Source: Clostridiales bacterium (GTDB lineage Bacteria > Bacillota > Clostridia > Oscillospirales > Oscillospiraceae). Taken from it: a stretch of DNA of 64,000 bases. A model generated the notes under the pieces. The model was not told the origin of the DNA and made no database searches. It saw only the letters and a list, made by a program, of their open reading frames with translations. Shown piece after piece: positions 44,820 to 53,096 of the stretch. The position numbers and the translations under genes are program-made. Positions within the stretch are counted from its first letter, which is position 1. Every line of letters begins with the position of its first letter. Location of the stretch: assembly GCA_902362775.1 (NCBI GenBank), contig CABIXV010000001.1, positions 1-64,000 on the forward strand, written 5' to 3'.

Positions 44820-44992
44820 CTCAGCTCGTCCTCAGGGATAGGGCCATGCTCTTTTTCAAAGTCACGAACACATTTTTGGATCAGATACAAAATCTGACCA
44901 CTCATAGAACGTCCCTCTGCTCCGGCTACATATCTGAACTTGTCATGTAGCTTTTCATCCATTCGGATGCTTAAATGGGTTTTATCAGCCAT
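44816..44992 (-). CDS. Small ribbon-helix-helix (Arc-like) protein overlapping comF
   Basis: 58 residues from ATG 44992. The pattern HLSIRMDEKLHDKFRYVAGAEGRSMSGQILYLIQ is a ribbon-helix-helix: a short strand (THLSIRM), then two helices, as in Arc/MetJ/CopG dimers that bind DNA. The C-terminal tail is acidic. The TGA overlaps the comF GTG start, giving translational coupling. Upstream DNA has tandem half-sites 11 bp apart and an inverted repeat around the ribosome site, consistent with self-regulation. Shine-Dalgarno is weak (AGTAGG). Confidence 0.8.
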   Translation of the reverse strand: MADKTHLSIRMDEKLHDKFRYVAGAEGRSMSGQILYLIQKCVRDFEKEHGPIPEDELR

Positions 44993-45031
44993 ATGCTTTG
45001 CCTACTTTCTGATTTAATAAACAAAGCATAT
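44991..45031. repeat. Inverted repeat around the RHH start codon
   Basis: ATATGCTTTG (44991-45000) and CAAAGCATAT (45022-45031) are perfect complements 21 bases apart, enclosing the Shine-Dalgarno of the RHH gene. It could be an operator or an RNA hairpin that hides the start. Confidence 0.6.
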
Positions 45032-45057
45032 CTTTTGAACTTATTATAAATTTATTT

Positions 45058-45075
45058 TTAGTGCATAATTAGTGC
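45058..45075 (-). promoter_or_regulatory. Tandem half-sites upstream of the RHH gene
   Basis: Two identical TTAGTGC units at 45058-45064 and 45069-45075, 11 bp apart (one helical turn), just upstream of a minus-strand TATAAT-like -10 near 45043. Spacing and tandem order suit a ribbon-helix-helix repressor operator. The next ~290 bases (45076-45360) show no gene and no recognisable element. Confidence 0.45.
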
Positions 45076-45360
45076 TTAAAATTATTTGACTATATGATAT
45101 TTGATAAGGCTGTAGAGGCGGCGCCATGTGATCGCCTGCCGTATCTCCGATGGGCCTTGGAAAAATTTTGACAGCCTGTCATACCTCCGCTGGGTGCCTT
45201 TTCAGAGACGGAAAGGCGCCAAAGGTCTCTAGGGGCTGCCGCCCCCCATCTGTGCGTCCCCCGTATAACAGGGTCCGGGGGTGAGGCACTTACGGACTTT
45301 GTCCGACGGAGCGGAGGAATACGCCCCCGGTCCCTTTCCGTTTTCTCCCGACCTTTTCTC

Positions 45361-45389
45361 TTTACACCACGGCAGGAAATTTGTATAAT
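45361..45389 (+). promoter_or_regulatory. SigA promoter of coaBC
   Basis: TTTACA (45361-45366), 17 bases, TATAAT (45384-45389); start ~30 bases before the ATG. Confidence 0.8.
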
Positions 45390-45423
45390 AGACACTGATT
45401 TGAACGCAAAAGGAGAGTTCACC

Positions 45424-46623
45424 ATGCTGAAGGGAAAAACCGTCCTGCTTGGGGTCACCGGCGGCATTGCCGCCTACAAGGCCGCCTATCTGGCTTCCGC
45501 CCTGGTAAAGCTCCACGCAAATGTGGAGGTGGTGATGACCCAGCACGCCACCCAATTTATCGCGCCCCTGACCTTTGAACAGCTGACAGGCAACCGCTGT
45601 ATGGTGGATACCTTTGACCGCAATTTCGCCCACCAGGTGGAGCATATTGCCCTGGCCGACCGGACGGACCTGGTCCTCATCGCCCCCGCCACCGCCAATG
45701 TGTGCGCCAAGCTGGCCCACGGGCTGGCCGACGATATGCTGACTACCACGGTGCTGGCCTGCATCTGCCCCAAGCTGATCGCTCCGGCCATGAACACCCA
45801 TATGTTGGAAAACCCAGTGACTCAGGACAATCTGGACCTTCTGCGTCACTATGGCTGGGAAGTCATTTCCCCCGCCTCCGGCCGGCTGGCCTGCGGGGCG
45901 GTGGGGTCTGGCAAGCTGCCTGAGCCTGATCTGCTGATCCAGCATATCCTGCGGGCCATCGCTCTGCCCCATGACCTGACGGGAAAAAAAGTGCTGGTCA
46001 CCGCCGGCCCCACCCAGGAGGCTCTGGACCCTGTCCGCTATCTGACCAACCACTCCAGCGGCAAGATGGGCTACGCCATTGCCAAAACGGCTATGCTCCG
46101 GGGGGCGCAGGTCACCCTTGTGTCCGGTCCGACCTCCATCTCCCCCCCCCCCTTTGTGGAGGTCGTGGAGGTAGTATCCGCCCAAGATATGTTCCAGGCT
46201 GTGACCAGCCGCCAGGAGCAGGCGGACTTCATCTTTAAGGCCGCCGCCGTGGCCGACTACACCCCCGCGGATTACAGCGACGACAAGGTGAAAAAGAGAG
46301 AGGGCGATCTGTCTATTCCGCTGAAACGCACCCAGGATATTTTAAAGCACCTGGGAGAGCACCGCCGCCCGGACCAAATCATTTGCGGCTTCTCCATGGA
46401 GACCCGCGATATGCTGGAAAACAGTCGGGTCAAGCTGGAAAAGAAAAACGTGGATATGATCTGCGCCAATAATTTGAAGGTGGATGGAGCCGGCTTTGGG
46501 GTGGATACCAACGTCATCACCCTGATCACACGGGACCGGGTAGAGGAGCTTCCCCTCCTGTCTAAAGAGGCGGCGGCGGGCCGCATCCTTGACCGGGCCA
46601 TCGCTTTGGCGGGACAGGCGTGA
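45424..46623 (+). CDS. coaBC: Bifunctional phosphopantothenoylcysteine decarboxylase / phosphopantothenate-cysteine ligase
   Basis: 399 residues from ATG 45424, with AGGAG upstream. The CoaC half (1-175) has the flavin-binding VTGGIAAYKA, catalytic H74 (QVEHIALAD), PAMN (121-124) and active Cys157 in ASGRLACGAVGSGK. The CoaB half (186-395) has TAGPTQEALDPVRYLTNHSSGKMG and a C-terminal KVDGAGFGVDTN. It condenses 4'-phosphopantothenate with cysteine, then decarboxylates, steps 2 and 3 of CoA synthesis after CoaX (34.0 kb). Confidence 0.96.
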   Translation: MLKGKTVLLGVTGGIAAYKAAYLASALVKLHANVEVVMTQHATQFIAPLTFEQLTGNRCMVDTFDRNFAHQVEHIALADRTDLVLIAPATANVCAKLAHGLADDMLTTTVLACICPKLIAPAMNTHMLENPVTQDNLDLLRHYGWEVISPASGRLACGAVGSGKLPEPDLLIQHILRAIALPHDLTGKKVLVTAGPTQEALDPVRYLTNHSSGKMGYAIAKTAMLRGAQVTLVSGPTSISPPPFVEVVEVVSAQDMFQAVTSRQEQADFIFKAAAVADYTPADYSDDKVKKREGDLSIPLKRTQDILKHLGEHRRPDQIICGFSMETRDMLENSRVKLEKKNVDMICANNLKVDGAGFGVDTNVITLITRDRVEELPLLSKEAAAGRILDRAIALAGQA

Positions 46624-46685
46624 AATATACCCTGGGACCGGACAGGTACCCCTTGATATAAGGGAACATTTATCGAGGAGTCTGA

Positions 46686-46730
46686 GCCCCTGGCAGATAC
46701 CGCAAATGCGGTATCTGCCAGGGGCTTTTT
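46686..46730 (+). terminator. Terminator of coaBC
   Basis: 19-bp perfect stem (46686-46704 / 46707-46725), two-base loop, then TTTTT. Confidence 0.95.
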
Positions 46731-47249
46731 CATTTGGATTCTGTGTGTGCCATGTTTCGTTCTGAGTTGCGCTTATACATACGAGAGATCGTTGTATTGA
46801 ATTTAAGCCTTCTGCCGAGTGTTCATACTCTGTTTGATTTTCTTCTCGCAACCTATGATCTTCCCAATCATCTGTCCACAACAGGTGTGGATGTAATCTT
46901 TGTATATTCAGTATGCCGCTTTGTTCGAGATAATCTTATAGTGAAATAACCGAGATCAAAAGGCGAAAGTGAGGAAAAGCGTGCCGCAAAAACGGCACGC
47001 TTTTTCCATTGCTCTTAAAACGAAATGATTTTTCTCCCTATCATTTGATGGTTTGTTCTACCGGCCGCCTACACCTGCCGGCGATCATAATGCGCAGGAA
47101 CAGGGAGAGATTTCGGGTACAAATTCAGTAGTGAAAGTCTATAGCAGAGAGGCGATCTGGACAATAAGGAGACATATGGAGTTGATTTCTGCCTCTTTGC
47201 TTCATACAGAGCAGCCGGGCAATAGAGCGCCACGGCCGGTCCTCTTCCA
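46731..47249. other. Intergenic AT-rich stretch without a convincing gene
   Basis: About 500 bases between coaBC and the LacI gene. The minus strand at ~46740-46935 holds an open stretch (LHPHLLWTDDWEDHRLREEN ...) with no start codon or ribosome site, and the plus-strand frame of 71 codons has no site either. Composition is AT-rich, suggesting a decayed accessory gene. A 12-bp hairpin with T-run at 46975-47004 is a probable terminator. Confidence 0.5.
46975..47004 (+). terminator. Terminator-like hairpin
   Basis: AAAAGCGTGCCG, CAAAAA loop, CGGCACGCTTTT then T; orphan, at the edge of the AT-rich intergenic stretch. Confidence 0.7.
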
Positions 47250-48272
47250 TTAATAGCGTTTTTTGGCCGGACCGCAAGACTCCCGTTGAATCAGCGTAAA
47301 CGGAACGTCCACTTTTATTGATGATGTATGTCCGCCCTCAATGCGGTCAATCAACAGTTTTACTCCAAGATGTCCCATCTCCTCCAGAGGGACATGGATG
47401 GTCGTAAGCATAGGATCCAGATAGCAGACAGTTTCCATGTCGTTGATACCGATAATAGAGACATCCTGGGGAACCTTCAGCCGATGCTCCCGCAGACTTT
47501 TCATAGCGCCCACAGCATTCATATCGTTGGCACACAAAATGGCTGTAAACTCCACCCCGCTGTCCAGCAGCCGGTTGGTAGCCTCATACCCATCGGTTGG
47601 GTTAAACAAGCAGCGTGCCACATAGGGGGTCAGGTCACCTAGTTCCAGATCAGCCATGGCGTCCAGATAGCTTTGAAATCGCTGCTCGTTGTCCGTTTCC
47701 CCCATATAACAGATCTTTTTATGGCCTAGCGAACGCAGGTACTCCACACAGGTGCGGACTGCCTGGTAACCACTGCAGATCACCTGATCGAAGATCCCAT
47801 CAGGCGCAGAGTTCTGCCCAATATTGACGATATTTTTATACCACTTTTTTAACAGGCTGAGAGAACGAGGCTCGATGCGGCCCAGGACTACGGCCGAGTC
47901 AGAGTTAGTGTCGGTAAACGGGGCTTTTCCATCCTGAATATCGGCCACAGAGTAATGATAGCGAAGATTATACCCCGCATCAAAGGCGGTAATCTCCGCT
48001 GCCCGCATTAGCACCGTAAAAAAGGGATCCAAATAGGGGCCAATAGTACGGGCATAGACACAGTCCAGATTTTGATTCTGGGGCTTCTGATCCAGCTCTG
48101 GACGCTTTAGCTGTCTGGCATGTTGATTGGGGACATAACCCAATTCCCGTACAGCTGCCCAGATCCGCTCCTGTGTCTGCGGGCTGGCCGCCGAAACATT
48201 TTTGCTGTTGACAATGCGAGAGACCGTAGAGGGCGATACTCCCGCCCGCCGCGCAATTTCTCTAATGCTCAT
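47250..48272 (-). CDS. LacI-family transcriptional regulator of the adjacent operon
   Basis: 340 residues, AAAGGAG 7 bases before the ATG. The N-terminal LacI helix-turn-helix is MSIREIARRAGVSPSTVSRIVN with hinge helix to ~58. The periplasmic-binding-like sensor (~65-335) ends with the usual VPLEEMGHLGVKLLIDRI and FTLIQRESC. It is divergent from the hydrolase-dehydrogenase-LarA-ABC operon with one perfect palindrome between them, so it most likely controls both in response to a small effector. Effector unknown; LacI members usually sense sugars or related polyols but not only these. Confidence 0.93.
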   Translation of the reverse strand: MSIREIARRAGVSPSTVSRIVNSKNVSAASPQTQERIWAAVRELGYVPNQHARQLKRPELDQKPQNQNLDCVYARTIGPYLDPFFTVLMRAAEITAFDAGYNLRYHYSVADIQDGKAPFTDTNSDSAVVLGRIEPRSLSLLKKWYKNIVNIGQNSAPDGIFDQVICSGYQAVRTCVEYLRSLGHKKICYMGETDNEQRFQSYLDAMADLELGDLTPYVARCLFNPTDGYEATNRLLDSGVEFTAILCANDMNAVGAMKSLREHRLKVPQDVSIIGINDMETVCYLDPMLTTIHVPLEEMGHLGVKLLIDRIEGGHTSSIKVDVPFTLIQRESCGPAKKRY

Positions 48273-48325
48273 CCAAATGCTCCTTTACTAATCGGCTTCA
48301 ACACTGTCGCCGCACTATGTGTTTT

Positions 48326-48354
48326 ATTTTACTACAAACTTTCCAGGATGGCAA
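48326..48354 (-). promoter_or_regulatory. Promoter of the LacI-family gene
   Basis: TTGCCA (48349-48354), 17 bases, TAAAAT (48326-48331). Confidence 0.65.
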
Positions 48355-48375
48355 CCAACGCCAACGCATCGTTAT

Positions 48376-48387
48376 GCAAACGTTTGC
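48376..48387. promoter_or_regulatory. LacI-type operator palindrome
   Basis: GCAAACGTTTGC is a perfect 12-bp palindrome with the central CG typical of LacI/GalR-family sites. It lies 11 bases before the -35 of the plus-strand operon and 21 bases before the -35 of the regulator gene. A weaker AACGCATCGTT (48363-48373) sits next to it. Confidence 0.8.
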
Positions 48388-48398
48388 GTTTTTTCTCA

Positions 48399-48428
48399 TT
48401 GACAAAACGAAAAAAACAGTGATATTAT
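48399..48428 (+). promoter_or_regulatory. Promoter of the hydrolase-dehydrogenase-LarA-ABC operon
   Basis: TTGACA (48399-48404), 18 bases, TATTAT (48423-48428). A ~190-base leader follows with two short hairpins (GGCAGC/GCTGCC near 48556 and GAGGCC/GGCCTC near 48589) before the first ribosome site. Confidence 0.75.
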
Positions 48429-48627
48429 CCACTCATCCGTTAATATTACAGAAAATATATTGTTAAAACTTTATCAACCAAGCATTTTGACGAATATTGC
48501 GCCAGTTTTTTGGAGGTGTTGCACTACGCAACTTTCGTAACACCACATCAACAGGCAGCTTAGGCTGCCCCATAAACTACCTACGAGGCCATATAAATTA
48601 GGCCTCAGATCAGAAAAGGAGGGCATT

Positions 48628-50583
48628 ATGGAAAAGAAAATTTTGTTCCTTGGTCTGGACGCTGCTATGCCGGACTTGGTCAAAAAGTTTGTCGCAGAGG
48701 GCGCTATGCCCAACACCGCCAAGCTAATGAAGCAGGGGATATTTTCCCGATTGGAAACAGTATTCCCGCCTCTGACTGCCGCAGCCTGGACTGCCATCGT
48801 CAGCGGTGCCGGATCCGGCACCAACGGAGTGCCCAGCTTGATGGTGAAACACCTGGGCGAGGACCTAGATCACTGGCACACTTCCTTCGACCGCAACGAG
48901 GTACTGTGCGAAACCATGTGGGACGTGGGCAAGCGTTTGGGTAAAAAGGTGGCCCTCATAAACTGGCCGGTCACTTTCCCCATGGGCGCTATCTCGGAGG
49001 AAGACGGCTGCCAGCTGGCCGGCTCTTTGAATCCACCATTCCGCTACTTTTTCATGCCCCTGTGGGACGTGGCTTCCAGCGCCTGCTTCTCCAACCAGAA
49101 GTTGCGCTGCAACCAGATCCCCGGCCGGGCGGTCCAGCTAGAAGCCCGACCCGCTGAAGGTTGGACTAATCTGCCCGAAAGCAAGCGCCCGCCACTAGAA
49201 TTCGACATTGTGGTCCCCCCCACCTATGTGGAAGGTTACCCCATGCATGTGTTGATGTACGCCTCCACCGACGCGGGCTATGATCGTATGCTGATCTCTG
49301 AGTCCAAGGACGCCGCTCAGGCCATCACCGACATCACCCACGGGGAACTAGGTCCCTGGATTACCAAAAACTTCAAGGCTCGGGACTATGAACGGGACGG
49401 CCGCTTCCGTTTCCAGATCCTCCAACTCACCCCAGACGGGAAGAACTTCAAACTGTACCAGAGCGCCATCAACATGGCCGAGCCTTATTCCGTTCCCTCC
49501 TCCCTGAGCAAGGAGGTAGAGGCCGTGGCCGGTACCTATATGGAGGTTGACGATCCCTGGGCCTTCATGGATGGCTGGATGGCTCCAGAACTCTACCTGG
49601 ACCAGCTGCAGATGCACGCCAACTGGTGGGGCAACGCCACAAAGTATGTGCTTGAGCATCAGCAGTGGGACATGGCCTTCTCCTGGGTAGGCACTATCGA
49701 CCACATCGAGCATGTCCTTTACGCTGGCATTGAGCCCAAGGCACGGGTATATGACCCGGACAAGGCTGATTTCTGCTGGCACATGATCCGGGAGACTTAC
49801 CGACAGGTGGACGAGAACATCGGAAGGATCCTGGATGCTGTGGACTTGGACAATACATATGTGATCCTGATCTCCGACCACGGCATGACCCATTTGGACT
49901 GGAACCCTTATGTAAAAGAGCACCTGGCCCGTGCCGGTCTGTTGGAGTATGTGTTGGATCTGACCACTGACGATCCCAGCAACCTTACTATCAACTGGGA
50001 GCACACCAAGTGCCATCCCCTGGAGCCCTGTCACGCCCACATCTTCATTAACCTGAAGGGGCGAGACCCTCACGGCATCGTGGAGCCTGAGGACTATGAA
50101 AAAGTCCAGGAGGAAATCATCCGTTGCCTGATGAATATGCGGGATCCGGAAACCGGAGATCAGGTGGTCGCTCTGGCCATTAAGAAGAAGGAGGCTGGCA
50201 CTCTGGGCATCTATGAGGGGCCCGGCTATGACCGCGTGGGCGACGTGCTATACGCCTGGAAGCCCGGTTATATGTCCCACCCCTTCATTTACCGCAGCAA
50301 GATTCAGTATCGGGATGGTACCGAAAGGGTCATCGCTAACCCCGAACTTTACGAAGCCGCTGGCTTGTGCCGCAACTTCACTGGTGTTCACCTAGCTCTC
50401 CCCTCGCTCCACGATATGCATGCGGTCATGATTATGACTGGTCCGGGTGTGCCCCAGTACGAACGAAAGTTCCCCGCAAAGATCATTGACGTAGCGCCTA
50501 CGCTGAGTAAGCTATTGAACATCGACGTACCCAAAGATGCCGAAGGAGGAGTTTTGTATGATATCCTGGACCGGTGCCAATAA
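48628..50583 (+). CDS. Alkaline-phosphatase-superfamily hydrolase (type I phosphodiesterase/nucleotide pyrophosphatase-like)
   Basis: 651 residues, AAAGGAGGG before the ATG. The core shows the superfamily's two-metal site: D11 (FLGLDAA), nucleophile T50 (FPPLTAAAWTA), D358 and H362 (GTIDHIEH), D417 and H418 (ISDHGM), and a C-terminal His near 598 (DMHAVM). A Thr nucleophile points to phosphodiester, pyrophosphate or phosphonate hydrolysis, not a sulfatase, which needs a Cys/Ser-x-Pro-x-Arg motif. An insertion of ~200 residues (about 130-330) separates the two halves. No signal peptide, so it acts in the cytoplasm on an imported compound. First gene of the operon; the next gene starts inside its last 26 bases. 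Confidence 0.85.
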   Translation: MEKKILFLGLDAAMPDLVKKFVAEGAMPNTAKLMKQGIFSRLETVFPPLTAAAWTAIVSGAGSGTNGVPSLMVKHLGEDLDHWHTSFDRNEVLCETMWDVGKRLGKKVALINWPVTFPMGAISEEDGCQLAGSLNPPFRYFFMPLWDVASSACFSNQKLRCNQIPGRAVQLEARPAEGWTNLPESKRPPLEFDIVVPPTYVEGYPMHVLMYASTDAGYDRMLISESKDAAQAITDITHGELGPWITKNFKARDYERDGRFRFQILQLTPDGKNFKLYQSAINMAEPYSVPSSLSKEVEAVAGTYMEVDDPWAFMDGWMAPELYLDQLQMHANWWGNATKYVLEHQQWDMAFSWVGTIDHIEHVLYAGIEPKARVYDPDKADFCWHMIRETYRQVDENIGRILDAVDLDNTYVILISDHGMTHLDWNPYVKEHLARAGLLEYVLDLTTDDPSNLTINWEHTKCHPLEPCHAHIFINLKGRDPHGIVEPEDYEKVQEEIIRCLMNMRDPETGDQVVALAIKKKEAGTLGIYEGPGYDRVGDVLYAWKPGYMSHPFIYRSKIQYRDGTERVIANPELYEAAGLCRNFTGVHLALPSLHDMHAVMIMTGPGVPQYERKFPAKIIDVAPTLSKLLNIDVPKDAEGGVLYDILDRCQ

Positions 50584-51472
50584 ACCCATCAAAAAGGTCG
50601 GTCTAATCGGTTGTGGCCGCATGGGCCGCTGTATGCTGGAAGGAATGCTGGCCAAAGGCTACAGCGTTGTAGTCTACGATAAATTTCCCACAGCCGCCCA
50701 GTCCGCTTCCGCTCTGGGTGCCCAGGCGGTTCCCACTCCTAAAGAGGTGGCTGAACAGGCTTCAGTCATCCTCATGTCCCTGCCCAGCCCAGTCCAGTTG
50801 AAGGATGTTCTTTTCGGCGAGGGCGGTATGATGGCATCCCTTACCTCTGACCATGTGGTCATCGACACCAGCACTGTAGATCCCCAGACTACCCGGGGGC
50901 TGGCCGCCCGGGTAGGTGAGTGCGGCGCAGCCTATCTGGACTGTCCCATCCTGGGTCGTCCCTCGGCGGCAGGCAAGTGGATGCTGCCTACTGGTGGCTC
51001 TGGTGAAGCGTTAGAGAAGGTGAAGCCTGTGTTGCTGTGCTTTGCAGCCAACGCTGTACTGGTGGGGGACTCTGGGGCCGGCAACGCTTTAAAGCTGCTG
51101 AACCAGATGATGTTTTCCTGCATCAACGCCATCTCCTCCGAGGTCATGGCCATCTGTGACCATGTAGGGATCAAAAAGGAGGTCTTCTACGATACTGTAG
51201 CCTCATCCACCGCGGCCACTGTCAGCGGTCTGTTTCGTGAAGTGGGCAGGTGCATCGTCAATGAAGCCTACGACTCCCCTGCCTTTACGGTGGACCTACT
51301 GATTAAGGACACCAAGCTAGCCCTCCAGATGGCCAAGGATGCCGACGCCCCCTCTCTGATCGCCGGCACTGCTCAAATGTACAATGAGATCGCCCATGGT
51401 CAGGGCTTGGGTACTCAGGATACCAGTGCCCTATATAAGGTATTTAGTCGTCACTACGACAAAATCTCTTGA
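50558..51472 (+). CDS. 3-hydroxyisobutyrate dehydrogenase-family (beta-hydroxyacid) oxidoreductase
   Basis: 304 residues from ATG 50558, with AAGGAGGAG 8 bases upstream and overlapping the previous gene. The N-terminal Rossmann motif is VGLIGCGRMGRCMLEGM (14-30). The substrate loop LDCPILGRPSAAGKWMLPTGG corresponds to the family DAPVSGG region, and the catalytic Lys179 is in GNALKLLNQM. It oxidises or reduces a beta-hydroxyacid with NAD(P). The family includes 3-hydroxyisobutyrate, tartronate-semialdehyde and sulfolactaldehyde reductases. The non-standard substrate loop (ILGRPS in place of VSGGxxGA) suggests an unusual acid. Confidence 0.9.
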   Translation: MISWTGANKPIKKVGLIGCGRMGRCMLEGMLAKGYSVVVYDKFPTAAQSASALGAQAVPTPKEVAEQASVILMSLPSPVQLKDVLFGEGGMMASLTSDHVVIDTSTVDPQTTRGLAARVGECGAAYLDCPILGRPSAAGKWMLPTGGSGEALEKVKPVLLCFAANAVLVGDSGAGNALKLLNQMMFSCINAISSEVMAICDHVGIKKEVFYDTVASSTAATVSGLFREVGRCIVNEAYDSPAFTVDLLIKDTKLALQMAKDADAPSLIAGTAQMYNEIAHGQGLGTQDTSALYKVFSRHYDKIS

Positions 51473-51492
51473 CCAGGCTTTGACCCAAACTT

Positions 51493-51509
51493 TATGTTTA
51501 GAAAGGATG
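51493..51509 (+). repeat. Shared 17-base Shine-Dalgarno module, copy 1
   Basis: TATGTTTAGAAAGGATG occurs here and again at 53071-53087, each just upstream of a start codon in the same operon; it carries the AGAAAGGA ribosome site. Confidence 0.7.
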
Positions 51510-51517
51510 TTCCCTGC

Positions 51518-52999
51518 ATGAAACTGGATTTTGAATACGGCCAAGGCCTTATGAGCGCCGAATTGCCTGACAGCACCGATATCTTTATCCCCGGTGAAAC
51601 CGTGCCCGATCCCCCTTGTCTGCCCCAAGACTGGGACAGCCTGTATGCTGCCACCCTGGAGTCTATCCAGCACCCCATCGGCATGAAGCCTCTGCGGGAG
51701 TTGGCTGGCCCCGGCAAGACAGTGGTCTTCGTCATTCCTGACATTGTGAAGGGAGGCACCCAGCCTACCTCCCATCGTCGTGTGGCCATCCGGGCCTGTC
51801 TGGATGAGCTGTACGCTGCTGGAGTAGCAAAAGAGGACATTCTTCTGCTGTTTTCTAACGGCCTTCATCCCCGAGCCACAGTGGCCGAGATGAAGAAGAT
51901 TCTGGGTGATGATCTGTTCAATGAGTTCTATTACACCAACCAGATCACCAGTCACGACAGTGAGGATCCCGACCACATGGTGGATCTAGGTACCACCCAG
52001 CGGGGTGATCCGGTGCTGATGAACAAGTATGTCTTTGACTGCGATATCCCCATTCTTATCGGACACACCCAAGGCAATCCCTACGGCGGATACTCTGGCG
52101 GCTATAAGCACTGTACTACCGGCATCACCCACTGGCGCTCTATTGCTAGTCATCACGTCCCCAAGGTCATGCACCGGGATGACTTCACCCCCGTGTCCGG
52201 CCACAATCTGATGCGTACCAAGTTCGATGAGATCGGTATGCATATGGAAGAGAAGATGGGCCACTCCTTCTTCTGCTGTGACGCGGTACTAGACACCTAC
52301 TCCCGTCAGATCGCTATCTTCTCCGGCTATGCTAAGGAGATGCAACCTGTGTCCTGGGATGTCGCCGACAAACGGACTTATGTGCCCTGGGCAGAAAAGA
52401 AGTATGATGTAGTGGTGTTCGGCATGCCCCAAGACTTCCACTATGGCAATGGCATGGGTACCAACCCTATCCAGATGATGCAGGCCTTGTCAGCTCAGGT
52501 CATCCGCCACAAGAGAGTCATGAGTGATCACTGTGTATTCATCGTTTCTAGCATCTGTAACGGCTATTTTCACGACGAACGTTGGCCCTATCTGAGGGAG
52601 TTATACGAGATGTTCCAGCATGATTACATGAACGTTCTCCCCGACATGGACCGTTATGGCGAGTACTTCGCTACCAATGAGGAGTATATTCGCAAGTACC
52701 GCTTCTGCAACGCCTTCCACCCCTTCCACGGCTTCTCCATGATGAGCTGCGGTCACATTGCCGAGATGAACACTTCCGCCATCTATATTGTGGGTGCCCA
52801 AGAACCGGGTATTGCCCGCTCTATGGGGCTGAAGACCCGGTCCACCTTCGAGGAAGCCCTGGAGGACGCCAAAAAGAAATTTGTCGGCCCCAACCCCAAT
52901 ATCTTGGCTCTGCCTAAGACCTATAAGATCGGCGCTGTTCATCTATGCATGAAGAACGAGGGCTATGATGGCACCTGCGGCCATCCCTGCGCTGACTAA
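51518..52999 (+). CDS. LarA-like (DUF2088) nickel-pincer racemase/epimerase homologue, divergent
   Basis: 493 residues from ATG 51518. The N-terminal domain and GGYSGGYKHC motif identify the LarA/DUF2088 family, which in lactate racemase uses a nickel pincer nucleotide bound to a lysine. K197 occupies the pincer-lysine place and H213 the nickel-ligand place. H117 (SNGLHPRAT) matches the first catalytic histidine. The second catalytic histidine (EPH motif, 10 residues before the lysine) is replaced: here QGNPYGG puts Asn187 there. The chain is also ~70 residues longer than LarA, with extra Cys (CDG..C tail CGHPC). It probably acts on a 2-hydroxyacid other than lactate, or has another reaction. 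No larB, larC or larE is in the window. Confidence 0.82.
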   Translation: MKLDFEYGQGLMSAELPDSTDIFIPGETVPDPPCLPQDWDSLYAATLESIQHPIGMKPLRELAGPGKTVVFVIPDIVKGGTQPTSHRRVAIRACLDELYAAGVAKEDILLLFSNGLHPRATVAEMKKILGDDLFNEFYYTNQITSHDSEDPDHMVDLGTTQRGDPVLMNKYVFDCDIPILIGHTQGNPYGGYSGGYKHCTTGITHWRSIASHHVPKVMHRDDFTPVSGHNLMRTKFDEIGMHMEEKMGHSFFCCDAVLDTYSRQIAIFSGYAKEMQPVSWDVADKRTYVPWAEKKYDVVVFGMPQDFHYGNGMGTNPIQMMQALSAQVIRHKRVMSDHCVFIVSSICNGYFHDERWPYLRELYEMFQHDYMNVLPDMDRYGEYFATNEEYIRKYRFCNAFHPFHGFSMMSCGHIAEMNTSAIYIVGAQEPGIARSMGLKTRSTFEEALEDAKKKFVGPNPNILALPKTYKIGAVHLCMKNEGYDGTCGHPCAD

Positions 53000-53070
53000 A
53001 AAGCCCTTCCCTTTGGAATCACACAGGGTTTGGCTGGATAGTGACCGTCCGGTAGTCCGCCCGGTCGATA

Positions 53071-53087
53071 TATGTTTAGAAAGGATG
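53071..53087 (+). repeat. Shared 17-base Shine-Dalgarno module, copy 2
   Basis: Identical to 51493-51509 over 17 bases and followed by GAAGTAAAG then the ATG of the binding-protein gene. Confidence 0.7.
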
Positions 53088-53096
53088 GAAGTAAAG

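Noticed and set aside
48628..50583. Considered as an arylsulfatase
   Set aside because: The nucleophile is Thr in FPPLT and there is no Cys/Ser-x-Pro-x-Arg maturation motif, so it groups with phosphodiesterase-type enzymes.
51518..52999. Considered as lactate racemase larA proper
   Set aside because: One catalytic histidine is replaced by Asn187, the chain is longer, and no lar maturation genes are nearby.
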